A DNA stretch of 17,912 nt from an uncultured Pirellulaceae bacterium (GCA_947259675.1 CAMYNE010000004.1:1-17912); one strand, 5' to 3'. Shown: positions 1 to 7,653, counted from the stretch's first letter. Program-made: numbers and translations. Notes: generated by a model from the letters alone, not told the origin.

Positions 1-904
1 AGTGCGCAACAGGTTCGCTCGGCTGATTCACACTTCCTGAGGGTCTCCCAGTATCCGCAGCACTCACCTCAGGTTGTGTCTCATAGTCAAATCTTTTCGT
101 AGACTGAAGCCTTGGATCATAAGTCAGCCAGTTTTTCATCCGTGAGAAACAAGGGTCTCCATGAAGTCGGTGCAGATGAAACGCGTCATCGCCAACGTAA
201 TTCAATCCACCGTACGCGGAACAAACACCCTTGAAACCGAAGTCTTTCAGCAGTCGAAAGACGGCAGGATTCAGATTCGCATGCAAGCCGAATGGGAATG
301 CGAAGTAGCGAATCTTTTGATCGATCAAGGATTCAAGATCTCGGGTTGCACCCAATACTTCATCAATCAGTTGAGGAGAGTTTGGCATCGCACCCAAATC
401 TGCATGGGTTCGGGTGTGTGCACCAATTTCCACTCCAGCTCTTGAAAGCGCGGCAAGCGACTCAATAGAATTTGGTACCAGTGGTACTCCCTTTTCAACA
501 TCGTGAGGAAATGGTTCGCCTCGCGTGGTGTGGTAAGTTGTGACAAAATAAGTCACCGGGATCTTGCGTTGAATCAACATCGGTAAGGCGAAAGCACAGT
601 TATCCGCGTATCCGTCGTCGAATGTGATCGATAAAGTTGGTCGATCGTTGAAGCCACTGCTGATTCTTCGCTGACATTCTTCCAAATCAACCAATTCAAA
701 GTTCTTTTGGAACCATTCGATCTGGGTTTCGAATCCAGCTTCAGTGATGGTCCAGCCATTTGGGTATTCATCGTCGACTCGATGATAAAACAGAATCGCA
801 ATCGGAACCTGACCCGCTCGCTGCATTTGCCTCAAACGCAGTTTTCGCAAGGGCCAGGTCGCCAAACGATAACCATCGATCAGGTTCGATTTCCAATTGG
901 GCAT
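1..904 (-). CDS. Polysaccharide deacetylase (NodB-type), 3' end outside window
   Basis: The product is a carbohydrate esterase 4 (NodB-homology) enzyme that removes acetyl groups from N-acetylated surface polysaccharide using a divalent metal. The reading frame starts at an ATG (904-902) and stays open to the left edge, giving 301 codons without a stop, so the C-terminus is missing. Motif 1, TFDDGYAD, lies at residues 94-101 (catalytic base and metal Asp are D96/D97). Motif 2, HTRTH, supplies the metal histidines H163 and H167. FAFPFG follows as the usual substrate-groove motif. There is no signal peptide; the N-terminus (MPNWKSNLIDGYRL) is basic, so the protein may be cytosolic. After the domain a Ser/Pro-rich tail begins around residue 275. 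The gene is divergent from a WecG-type glycosyltransferase, which fits an exopolysaccharide or surface-glycan role. The family assignment is firm; the substrate is unknown. The ribosome site is weak (GAGAAC). Confidence 0.93.
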   Translation of the reverse strand, partial: MPNWKSNLIDGYRLATWPLRKLRLRQMQRAGQVPIAILFYHRVDDEYPNGWTITEAGFETQIEWFQKNFELVDLEECQRRISSGFNDRPTLSITFDDGYADNCAFALPMLIQRKIPVTYFVTTYHTTRGEPFPHDVEKGVPLVPNSIESLAALSRAGVEIGAHTRTHADLGAMPNSPQLIDEVLGATRDLESLIDQKIRYFAFPFGLHANLNPAVFRLLKDFGFKGVCSAYGGLNYVGDDAFHLHRLHGDPCFSRMKNWLTYDPRLQSTKRFDYETQPEVSAADTGRPSGSVNQPSEPVAH

Positions 905-1180
905 ATTGTTCTCAGACAATCGGTGAAACCACGAAAAAAACCGGCTTTCTAAAGTTTTGGTTACGATTCGAGCCGTTCAATGTGATTCTCAAACTATTCA
1001 TTAAGTTCCCTTCTCCAAGGAACGGGCCAAAGTGAGGCTTCGTTCGAATTGCCCAAACAATCGTCACATTCACTACTTCCACAACACCGGTATCGGCAAC
1101 TAATTCAACGCGAAACGATTTGGTCAAAACTGCGACATAGACTTGGTAAACGCTATTTTGACACCAAAAAACTGCTTGAT

Positions 1181-1978
1181 ATGACTGTCCAAAGAGATCT
1201 GTTCGGAATTAAGATCGACGCGCTTCGAATGAAAGAAGCAGTGGGCTGCCTTCGGGACTGGATTAACGAAGACTCAGAACACTCGTGTCGTTACGTCGTG
1301 ACACCCAACGTAGATCATGCGGTACTGTTGCAGGAAAACGCCGGTTTTCGAAAGGCGTACAAATTCGCCGACCTGATTCTCGCGGACGGCCATCCAATCG
1401 TATGGGCTTCCAAGCTGCTCCGACAGCCGTTACCCGAACGAGTGCCAGGATCCGAGTTGGTACCCAAGTTGTTTGACTCGTTTAACGATCAAGCACGCAA
1501 CGATGGTAGACCTCTGCGCGTGTTCCTGTTGGGTGCCGCATCCGGAGTCGCCGCGATTGCGGCAGCCAATATGAAGGCGACTTGGCCTAATGTAGAAACC
1601 GTTGGCGTTTACAGTCCGCCGCTGGGCTTCGAAAAAGATCCCGATGAATCGAACTACATCTTGGGCCGCATCGCTCTTTGCTGTCCAGATGTTGTCGTGA
1701 TTGGATTGGGAGCACCGAAACAAGAACTTTGGGTCAATGAGCATCGCGATAGAATCCGAGCAAAAGTTGCTTTGTGTGTTGGTGCAACAATCGACTTCCT
1801 GGCCGGCGAAAAACAACGTGCCCCGGTGTGGATGCAGCGCGTCGGGATAGAATGGCTTCACCGCATGTGTAGTGAGCCCAAGCGTTTGGTCAAGCGCTAT
1901 GCGAAGGATGCCTGGATTTTTCCGCAGCTGGTCTGGCGACAACTGATCTCGCGCCAACCCAGTTCTAATATTAGGTAG
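1181..1978 (+). CDS. WecG/TagA/CpsF-family glycosyltransferase
   Basis: The enzyme belongs to glycosyltransferase family 26, whose members transfer N-acetylmannosamine, N-acetylmannosaminuronic acid or related sugars onto polyprenyl-diphosphate-linked acceptors at the inner face of the membrane. From the ATG at 1181 the protein is 265 residues, close to the 245-260 usual for the family, and begins just before the conserved core (LFGIKIDALRM). Visible family motifs are TPNVDHA, ADGHPIVWASKLL (catalytic Asp D69), PERVPGSEL, VIGLGAPKQELW and the C-terminal GIEWLHRMCSEPKRL. An in-frame TTG at 1049, with GAGG about 11 bases upstream, would add 44 unconserved residues; I prefer 1181 because the family core starts there, although it lacks a good SD. 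A weak promoter-like pair (GCGACA, 16 bases, TATTTT) at 1132-1159 fits the shorter form. The gene is divergent from the deacetylase and ends 7 bases from the convergent J-domain gene. The sugar donor cannot be deduced. Confidence 0.92.
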   Translation: MTVQRDLFGIKIDALRMKEAVGCLRDWINEDSEHSCRYVVTPNVDHAVLLQENAGFRKAYKFADLILADGHPIVWASKLLRQPLPERVPGSELVPKLFDSFNDQARNDGRPLRVFLLGAASGVAAIAAANMKATWPNVETVGVYSPPLGFEKDPDESNYILGRIALCCPDVVVIGLGAPKQELWVNEHRDRIRAKVALCVGATIDFLAGEKQRAPVWMQRVGIEWLHRMCSEPKRLVKRYAKDAWIFPQLVWRQLISRQPSSNIR

Positions 1979-1985
1979 CCTTCAA

Positions 1986-2606
1986 CTACGCCAATTCGAA
2001 TTGCCCATTGCCCGGATTGCTCGTGGATACTGAGACTTGTGCGTTCGAATAGCTTGCCTCGCTGAATGTTTGATCCGTTATCATGCGGTCGCTACTTGCC
2101 CATCGTTGACTCCGTGCTTCGATTTCGTCAACTCCTAATGCTGTGATCGACAAAAGGCCGCTCTCTTCGCGTTGAACCCAACCTTTCTCTCGAAAGTACC
2201 AGAGGTGGAATTCGAGAACTTCCATTGGACAACCAAGGATCTCTCCAGCCTTCATCGTTCCAATGCCGGGTTCCTTCATGTTTCGCTTTCGTTGTGCATA
2301 AAACAGCGATAGCAAGCGATGTCGATCAACACTATCGGCTTCCGTGTTTTTGGCTTCGTTTACAAGGTCCGATTTTTGTTGCTGATATTTGTTGAGATCC
2401 ACGTCGTATGCTGCCCGAGATTCAGCGTCTTTTAAAGTGTCGTACGCCGCCACCAACTTATTGAAGCGTACCCTGTTGCCAGACGGGTCAACGTCTGGAT
2501 GGAACCTGGATGCCAAATATCGAAAAACCTTTTCGATGGTTGCGGTGTTTGCGTTTGGGCTCACCTCCAACAGTTCGTAATAATCGATAAATTCGGAGTT
2601 GTTCAT
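1986..2606 (-). CDS. J-domain (DnaJ-like) protein with winged-helix-like C-terminus
   Basis: A 206-residue protein starting at the ATG 2606-2604, preceded by AAGAGAGATC, a good SD; a longer in-frame form to 2666 lacks this support. Residues about 8-70 form a J domain: DYYELLEVSPNAN, a helix II, the HPD motif at residues 36-38 needed to stimulate DnaK ATPase, then FNKLVAAYDTLKDAESRAAYD. There is no G/F-rich region, zinc-finger domain or DnaJ C-terminal substrate domain, so this is not the general chaperone DnaJ but a specialised J protein. After a charged linker, residues about 95-165 resemble a winged helix (a helix containing GTMKAGEILGCPMEVLEFHL, then GWVQREESGLLSITALG), usually DNA- or protein-binding. 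I infer that it recruits DnaK to a particular client, possibly on DNA. Its product is predicted cytosolic. It lies downstream of the secreted PrcB-like gene on the same strand, 235 bases apart. Confidence 0.85.
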   Translation of the reverse strand: MNNSEFIDYYELLEVSPNANTATIEKVFRYLASRFHPDVDPSGNRVRFNKLVAAYDTLKDAESRAAYDVDLNKYQQQKSDLVNEAKNTEADSVDRHRLLSLFYAQRKRNMKEPGIGTMKAGEILGCPMEVLEFHLWYFREKGWVQREESGLLSITALGVDEIEARSQRWASSDRMITDQTFSEASYSNAQVSVSTSNPGNGQFELA

Positions 2607-2841
2607 GATCTCTCTTTTCCGGTCTATGGAGGGAAGATTGGAGGGCGATCGTTTGTCCCTTATCACGCCAGTCCAAACAAACCTGGAAAGGGTAGGTCAC
2701 AGATGATGTATTTGCAAAGAAAAAACAAAAGATTTCGCATAACAGGCACAACCAGAGTGTCACTAAAAATCGGCAGGTGTTTTGACGATCGTCAGAGCAG
2801 ATGGTTTTTCAACACGGATTAGCACCGAGCATTGCCAAGCT

Positions 2842-3384
2842 TCAATTGGAGGATTTCAACACGGCACGATCGGTCCATTTTGCGGGACGGCCTTTTAGTC
2901 CTTGTGTGTTTTCCTGAAGCTGAAACGATTTAGAAGTTTTGGGAAATACCAAAAACGCATAGACTGCAACTCTCACTCCTCCTCCGTCGATGCCTGACGT
3001 TTGATAGGACATGTTTTCATATCGAATCGTGATTTCTGCCGCGGTCTCTTTTGTTTCTTGAAGACGGATTCCCCGGCCGTTCCACCCCAGTCCTTGAAAA
3101 ATCGCAATGACCTCGGAATGGTCGAAGTCAATTTGGAATTGAGTGTCGCTGTCGTTAAATGCCTGATTTCTACTTTTTCCCAGATGCTCCAGCCAGACTT
3201 GTTCCCATTGTTTTTGGTTGTCGATTCGGACAAAACTCCGCTCGTGAACTTGACTCTGCGGCCCTGTCCACGATACCAGTGGCTTGATTGTCTTTTCACT
3301 GTTTTCATTTTGGTTAAGACCAAACACGAATGTTGCGTACGACATGATGACGGCGCTACAAAGACTAATGCTGATTGAGCCCAT
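2842..3384 (-). CDS. Secreted/lipid-envelope protein, PrcB-like fold (tentative)
   Basis: A 180-residue protein whose start is well fixed: the ATG at 3384 is preceded by AGGAGA with 8-base spacing and lies about 60 bases after a good promoter. The N-terminus (MGSISISLCSAVIMSYATFVFG) looks like a signal peptide or anchor, so export is likely. The mature part has a WEQVW helix, then IDFDHSEVIAIFQG, then beta-rich stretches up to VAVYAFLVFPKTSKSF. The pattern of an acidic strand followed by a Gly-containing turn resembles the PrcB C-terminal domain (PF14343) of the treponemal dentilisin protease complex; this is a judgement from the pattern, not an alignment. I do not know the function. A PrcB-like role as a protease chaperone or inhibitor is only a guess, and no protease gene is nearby. 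It is transcribed divergently from the dioxygenase gene. Confidence 0.75.
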   Translation of the reverse strand: MGSISISLCSAVIMSYATFVFGLNQNENSEKTIKPLVSWTGPQSQVHERSFVRIDNQKQWEQVWLEHLGKSRNQAFNDSDTQFQIDFDHSEVIAIFQGLGWNGRGIRLQETKETAAEITIRYENMSYQTSGIDGGGVRVAVYAFLVFPKTSKSFQLQENTQGLKGRPAKWTDRAVLKSSN

Positions 3385-3452
3385 TTTCGTTATCTCCTGT
3401 GGTTTTGGATATGTCGCAAACAAACGTTCCTGCGACGAAACTACCATATCGA

Positions 3453-3481
3453 ATAATACAAAATCGTAACGATTCTGTAAC
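3453..3481 (-). promoter_or_regulatory. Sigma-70-type promoter of the PrcB-like gene with dyad in its spacer
   Basis: Read on the minus strand, GTTACA (4/6 match to the -35 consensus; 3481-3476) and TATTAT (5/6 match to -10; 3458-3453) are separated by exactly 17 bases. Transcription would begin near 3446 and give a leader of about 60 bases before the SD AGGAGA. The spacer holds AATCGT-a-ACGATT (3462-3474), a 6+6 dyad centred between the two boxes, a place where a repressor would block RNA polymerase. Confidence 0.55.
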
Positions 3482-3504
3482 TTGTTTCGTTTCTGAGAGC
3501 TTTA

Positions 3505-3580
3505 TTGTCGGAAACTAACCGGAGTCCCGACAAAACGCAAGCCATTGTGAGGCTTCCCGTTTTCGCCTCGAATTTTTTTT
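3505..3580 (+). promoter_or_regulatory. Candidate structured leader/attenuator or small RNA upstream of the dioxygenase gene
   Basis: On the plus strand three stem-loops can be drawn. First, TTGTCGG (3505-3511) pairs with CCGACAA (3527-3533), with a possible inner ACT/AGT pairing. Second, AAAACG-c-AAGCC (3532-3543) pairs with GGCTT-cc-CGTTTT (3551-3563) over 11 base pairs. Third, GAGGC (3549-3553) pairs with GCCTC (3565-3569), followed after three bases by eight Ts (3573-3580), like an intrinsic terminator. The second and third share bases 3551-3553 and overlap, so they exclude each other, as antiterminator and terminator do. No upstream promoter for it was established, and the terminator stem is weak. 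It could be a leader, a small RNA, or chance. Confidence 0.35.
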
Positions 3581-3607
3581 GATAAGCGGATAACCTAATT
3601 CTTGTAT
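3579..3607 (+). promoter_or_regulatory. Possible weak promoter for the dioxygenase gene
   Basis: TTGATA (5/6 match to -35; 3579-3584) and TTGTAT (3/6 match to -10; 3602-3607) are 17 bases apart. A start near 3614 would give a short leader of about 25 bases before the ATG at 3640. The -10 box is poor. If it works, transcription would bypass the structured region just upstream. Confidence 0.25.
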
Positions 3608-3639
3608 TCCTGCGCCACACCTGCTTGAAAGGCGAACCG

Positions 3640-4521
3640 ATGAACCGGGATCTTGCCTCACATCACGGTCCGATTACTGACATGTTTTCCCTTTACTCAC
3701 CCGAAGATTGGGAAAAGTATTGCTTGTCTGTGGAACAAATCGAGTTCTTTGAAACGAATGGATTTTTGTCGGGCATCCAGATATTGACTGAACAACAGAT
3801 CGCCAGGCTCCTTGAAGAACTGGAGGATTTTTTTGACTCCGATCATTTAGGTCGCGAACTCTGGCACGAATACCACTCCAACGAGTCGGCGAATCCGGAC
3901 CAAGTGCTGTTCCACGCGCTTGGCGCGTGGCGTTTGAGACCGGGTTTTCATGACTTGCTTTGGAATCCAGCTTTTCTGGTTCCCGCCAGTCAATTGCTAG
4001 GTGGCTCAGTTCGGTTTTGGCACGATCAGTTGTTTTGCAAGCCCGCAAAACATGGTGGCGTTGTTGCCTGGCATCAGGACTATTCGTACTGGACGCGCAC
4101 CAAACCGATGGCTCACCTGACTTGTTGGATTGGCTTGGATCAGAGTACGGTTGCAAATGGATGCTTGCAATACATTCCTGGCAGCCATCGTTGGGATCTG
4201 CTACCAATCACAGGTTTGGCAGGCGATATGGAAGCGATCAAATCAGTGCTAACGGAAGAACAATACGCCAGTTTCAAGAGCCCGGTTGCAATTGAGTTGG
4301 AAGCAGGACAGGCGGCTTTTCATCATCCGCTTCTCGTTCACGGTTCACACGAGAATAAAACAGAAATTCCCCGTCGCGCCGCGGTCATCAATGTCCTTCG
4401 GAATGGCGTCAAGTCTTTTTCGGATGAGCCGTTATTGAGTGGAGTACCTGCCATACCCAGCGGTGATCCTATTTCAGGCCCATTTTTCCCTCTACTTTTT
4501 GACAAAACCGAAACAGGCTAA
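3640..4521 (+). CDS. Phytanoyl-CoA dioxygenase (PhyH) family oxygenase
   Basis: A 293-residue non-haem Fe(II)/2-oxoglutarate-dependent oxygenase of the PhyH family, which hydroxylates (or in some members halogenates) small organic substrates with O2 and 2-oxoglutarate, releasing CO2 and succinate. The Fe-binding HxD is visible in WHQDYSYW (H145, D147), the distal histidine in LLVHGSHEN (H234), and the 2-oxoglutarate-binding arginine is probably R245 or R246 in IPRRAA. CLQYIPGSHRWDLLP is a hallmark of the family, and the N-terminal FFETNGFLSG is the usual opening helix. The presence of Asp in HxD argues against a halogenase. The start is the ATG at 3640, with AAGG about 8 bases upstream; an in-frame TTG at 3625 is less likely. 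The neighbours do not form a biosynthetic cluster, so the substrate cannot be named. It probably forms a single-gene unit, since a separate promoter precedes the next gene. Confidence 0.92.
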   Translation: MNRDLASHHGPITDMFSLYSPEDWEKYCLSVEQIEFFETNGFLSGIQILTEQQIARLLEELEDFFDSDHLGRELWHEYHSNESANPDQVLFHALGAWRLRPGFHDLLWNPAFLVPASQLLGGSVRFWHDQLFCKPAKHGGVVAWHQDYSYWTRTKPMAHLTCWIGLDQSTVANGCLQYIPGSHRWDLLPITGLAGDMEAIKSVLTEEQYASFKSPVAIELEAGQAAFHHPLLVHGSHENKTEIPRRAAVINVLRNGVKSFSDEPLLSGVPAIPSGDPISGPFFPLLFDKTETG

Positions 4522-4564
4522 CCACTCCTAAGACAAATATCGATTTCCTTCCCCAGAGTTTGTT

Positions 4565-4592
4565 TTGACTGAGAATTGAACGCCGTTAAAAT
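4565..4592 (+). promoter_or_regulatory. Sigma-70-type promoter of the zinc-ribbon gene
   Basis: TTGACT (5/6 match; 4565-4570) and TAAAAT (5/6 match; 4587-4592) are separated by 16 bases, one of the best promoter matches in the window. Transcription would start near 4599, about 50 bases before the ATG at 4651. A GGAGG at 4601-4605 is too far from that start to serve as its SD. Confidence 0.55.
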
Positions 4593-4650
4593 GAGTTTTT
4601 GGAGGCGACAAATACCTTAATTCTGCGCAACACCACTTCCAGGCGTTTGA

Positions 4651-6300
4651 ATGGCCGATGATTCTGTACAAGTAACCTGCCCACAATGTTCATCAAAACT
4701 GAATATCAAGGAAGAGCTGCGCGCCAAGAAAATCGCTTGTCCAAAATGCCAATACGAGTTCCGATTGAACTTTCACGTGAGTGAAAGTGGGACGAGCTCA
4801 ATTATTCAAGCTCATCTGGAGACGCGTGAAAACCTGGACCGCCCGCACGGGACTCCCGACGAAATTTGCGGAATAAAATTGCCCTCCAAAGAATCGAAGA
4901 CGTCCCATGTGAGTAGTACTCGCCCACTGGGCTCGAACAGTTCACTTTCCAATTCTTACAGCGGTTCACACTCCAATTCACAGATTCCAGTTCGAGTGGA
5001 TTGGGGAAAGGAGCATGCTACTCAGTCCCGCGAGTTCCAGAGAAACCATAGTGGTTTAAGTCGTTCGCAGATCTACCGGCTTGCCAAAGACCGCTACACG
5101 CCGCTTTCACAAAATGATGAGATTCTTCAGTCGACAGGAATCTTTCTGTGTGTGATGGCCGTATTGACGGCGACGTTGCCACTTTTCAACTTGAAGTTCG
5201 TGGACTTTGCCACAGCGGGTTCAGTTCCAGCAATCCTCAGTATCGGAACTGGGGTTATCGGAATGCTGATGATTGTGATGGCACAACGCAAGAATCCAGT
5301 CATGGCGCTCGGATTGGGGCTCGGCATGCTATTGATGTTTGTCGTCGCGTATGTCGGTATCTTCGACTACTTTAAAGACGAAAGTCCGTTCCGCAAAAAA
5401 ATAGCGTTCGGGGAAGAAAATAACGAACTCGTTGAAGAGATTGTCGACCCGAAAGACAATGTTGAGATAGTTGAAGGTGTCGAAGGTCGAGACTCGCTTC
5501 AACAGGAACCGCCACACAATCTAAATACGGGTGTTGTCAATGTGGATATTGAGAGTCTTCGAAAAGGCAAAAACCCTCCACAAAGATTCGATGGATTCAG
5601 AAAACTGCCCAGTGAGTCTCAGCCGATAAGCCCGGATGACGTGGTAATTCCAGAAGACTTCAACCCAGACGACGACCGCTTCGAGTCAGATGACCTCCTG
5701 GACCAACCACTTGTCGGTAATCCTTTAATCGAAGAAACGGTCAAATCGCCTGAGCAATTGGAACAACAACGTCAACTGGCTGAGCTGGAACGCAGAAAAC
5801 CTGGATTGCTCAATCGGCGACTGGAAAGGATGAAAACCGAGACTTTTTACAATGGTAAGCCTTCTACACAAGAATTTGAGGACGAATTCGAGGTGATTGC
5901 AGTTGCCGGAAAAGTCACAACCGCAGGCACAGCCTATTTGACCGAGCAACCGATTATTGGATTCGACTATGTTGACCGCGGCGACGTCCTTATCAAGAAT
6001 CTGGTCCCTGTCGTTGGCACGCCACAGTTTGCTTCGACAATTGCAAGTGCGGACGCAAGTAATTTGCGCGGGCTCGTATGCCACTTTCGACGCCAGGAAT
6101 TGTCAGGCGTGCAGGCACTTTACTCTCTGGATACCGATGGCTCGCTGGCCCAGGGTGCATGGGCGGGGATGCCAACCCCGCTCGGAAAAGCCGGATATCA
6201 AATCACGTCTGGAGGGCCTCCGATATTCGGTTTCTTATTATTCATGAAAGACGATGCGATCGTCGGCGTTGGTCTGGTAACTAGAAAAGAGGAACAATAA
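4651..6300 (+). CDS. Zinc-ribbon, three-helix membrane protein with uncharacterised C-terminal domain
   Basis: A 549-residue protein I do not recognise by function. An N-terminal zinc ribbon has two CxxC knuckles (C10/C13 and C30/C33) of the MJ0042/zinc-ribbon type frequent in planctomycete membrane proteins. A Ser/Asn-rich stretch follows (about 90-120). Three hydrophobic helices lie at about 160-180, 190-210 and 217-240. With a cytosolic zinc ribbon, an odd number of helices places the rest outside the membrane. Residues about 245-400 are an acidic, Pro-rich linker with a charged, coiled-coil-like part around 365-400 (LEQQRQLAELERRKPG). Residues about 405-549 form a Gly-rich, beta-type domain (VIAVAGKVTTAGTAYL, ending FGFLLFMKDDAIVGVGLVTRK) whose family I cannot place. 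The ATG has a modest SD (AGGCG). A near-consensus promoter precedes it and 255 non-coding bases follow, so it is likely transcribed alone. Confidence 0.85.
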   Translation: MADDSVQVTCPQCSSKLNIKEELRAKKIACPKCQYEFRLNFHVSESGTSSIIQAHLETRENLDRPHGTPDEICGIKLPSKESKTSHVSSTRPLGSNSSLSNSYSGSHSNSQIPVRVDWGKEHATQSREFQRNHSGLSRSQIYRLAKDRYTPLSQNDEILQSTGIFLCVMAVLTATLPLFNLKFVDFATAGSVPAILSIGTGVIGMLMIVMAQRKNPVMALGLGLGMLLMFVVAYVGIFDYFKDESPFRKKIAFGEENNELVEEIVDPKDNVEIVEGVEGRDSLQQEPPHNLNTGVVNVDIESLRKGKNPPQRFDGFRKLPSESQPISPDDVVIPEDFNPDDDRFESDDLLDQPLVGNPLIEETVKSPEQLEQQRQLAELERRKPGLLNRRLERMKTETFYNGKPSTQEFEDEFEVIAVAGKVTTAGTAYLTEQPIIGFDYVDRGDVLIKNLVPVVGTPQFASTIASADASNLRGLVCHFRRQELSGVQALYSLDTDGSLAQGAWAGMPTPLGKAGYQITSGGPPIFGFLLFMKDDAIVGVGLVTRKEEQ

Positions 6301-6555
6301 ACGTGATCACGGCATGACCATTTATCGCGGTCCACGAAGCGTCGTCGGAATCCAGTTAATGGCAAGGAATTGAACCCGATCTTCGCTGGGTGTTGATCCG
6401 AACCAATGCCCTGAGAGTTAGAACAGAGATTCTTGGCTGGTTCCTGAATCAGAATGACCCGGTTTTTTAGCTCTCTTGCAACGGAGGACGACTTGTCGGA
6501 CGAAATCTATTCTTCGACAATTGAGAATTAACAACTTCTGCAGGTAGTAAGTTCC

Positions 6556-7653
6556 TTGAATGTCGTACACGTTGATCTCGGGTCTCGCGGCTATCCAATT
6601 CACATTGAACAAAATGGTCTTGCGAAGCTAGGACCAATCCTGAAAAAACTTTTTTCGACCAATCGAATCCAAACGAATCATGCGGTCATCGTTTCGGACG
6701 AAAATGTTGCCGGAATTTATCTTACTCAAGTCGCGGATCAACTCGAGCTGATCCATGACAAAGTTGATTCGGTAATCGTGCCGGCGGGCGAAAAAACCAA
6801 GTCGGTCGCACAGCTTGAATCGTTGTGGCAAAAACTGGTTGAACTTGAAAGCGATCGAAAATCGACCGTGTACGCTCTGGGCGGTGGCGTCGTCGGTGAT
6901 TTGGCAGGATTTCTCGCGGCAAGTTTTGCCCGGGGAATTTCGTTCGTCCAAATCCCAACCTCATTATTGGCTCAGGTCGACAGCAGCGTTGGTGGCAAAG
7001 TAGGCATCAATTTGCCCGCGGCAAAAAATATTGTTGGTGCGTTCTGGCAACCTGAGTGCGTCGTCATCGACCCCAACGTCCTGTTGACCCTTGAGGAACG
7101 CGAGTACGCTTCTGGATTGGCCGAAGTCGTAAAATATGGTGTGATCATGGATGCACCGTTTTTCGAATATTTAGAAAATTCAATTGCAAATATTAAAGCC
7201 AAAGACATGCCTACGCTCACTCACATCGTTAAGCGTTGCTGCGAGCTAAAAGCGGCAATTGTGAAAACGGACGAACACGAAACGTCCGGTCGTCGAGCCA
7301 TCCTTAACTACGGTCACACCTACGGTCATGCCATTGAATCCGTTTTTGGATATGGACGATTCACACACGGTGAAGCAATTGCAATTGGCATGAACTGCGC
7401 TGCCCGTTTGGCCATTCAGCTTGGATTGGCGGAACAAGAACTGCTTACACGGCAAACTGCGCTACTCACGGAACTTGGGTTGCCTGTCGAGTGCCCTGCT
7501 GACAAACACGTTGAGCTGAACAAAGCGATGAAACGCGACAAGAAAGTGCAAAATGGAGTGTTGATGCTTGTTTTGCCGACCAAAATCGGACATGTTGAAT
7601 TGGTTCCTTCTCCAGGCGAGACACCTATTCTGGAAAGCCTTAATTGTGAATGA
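6556..7653 (+). CDS. aroB: 3-dehydroquinate synthase
   Basis: AroB converts DAHP to 3-dehydroquinate, the second step of the shikimate pathway to aromatic amino acids, using NAD and a divalent metal in the cytosol. At 365 residues it has the usual length. The NAD-binding loop GGGVVGD is at 109-115, followed by IPTSLLAQVDSSVGGK and KNIVGAFWQP. The metal ligands are E190 (GLAEVVKYG), H254 (NYGHTYGHA) and H271 (FTHGEA); all are present, so the enzyme should be active. The start is the TTG at 6556, the only start codon between an in-frame stop at 6529 and the conserved N-terminus; AGGT lies about 10 bases upstream. An ATG four bases later is out of frame. The gene is first in an operon; its end overlaps dprA by 8 bases, which suggests translational coupling. 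Confidence 0.97.
   Translation: MNVVHVDLGSRGYPIHIEQNGLAKLGPILKKLFSTNRIQTNHAVIVSDENVAGIYLTQVADQLELIHDKVDSVIVPAGEKTKSVAQLESLWQKLVELESDRKSTVYALGGGVVGDLAGFLAASFARGISFVQIPTSLLAQVDSSVGGKVGINLPAAKNIVGAFWQPECVVIDPNVLLTLEEREYASGLAEVVKYGVIMDAPFFEYLENSIANIKAKDMPTLTHIVKRCCELKAAIVKTDEHETSGRRAILNYGHTYGHAIESVFGYGRFTHGEAIAIGMNCAARLAIQLGLAEQELLTRQTALLTELGLPVECPADKHVELNKAMKRDKKVQNGVLMLVLPTKIGHVELVPSPGETPILESLNCE

Noticed and set aside
161..445. 94-codon plus-strand open frame.
   Set aside because: It is antisense to the polysaccharide deacetylase, whose catalytic motifs are clear on the minus strand.
2783..2794. Perfect 12-base palindrome TGACGATCGTCA between the PrcB-like and J-domain genes.
   Set aside because: About four such palindromes are expected by chance in a window this long, and it shows no placement relative to a promoter.
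2807..2864. Direct repeat TTTCAACACGG at 2807-2817 and 2854-2864.
   Set aside because: A single pair of 11 bases, one copy inside a coding region; no sign of further copies or an element.
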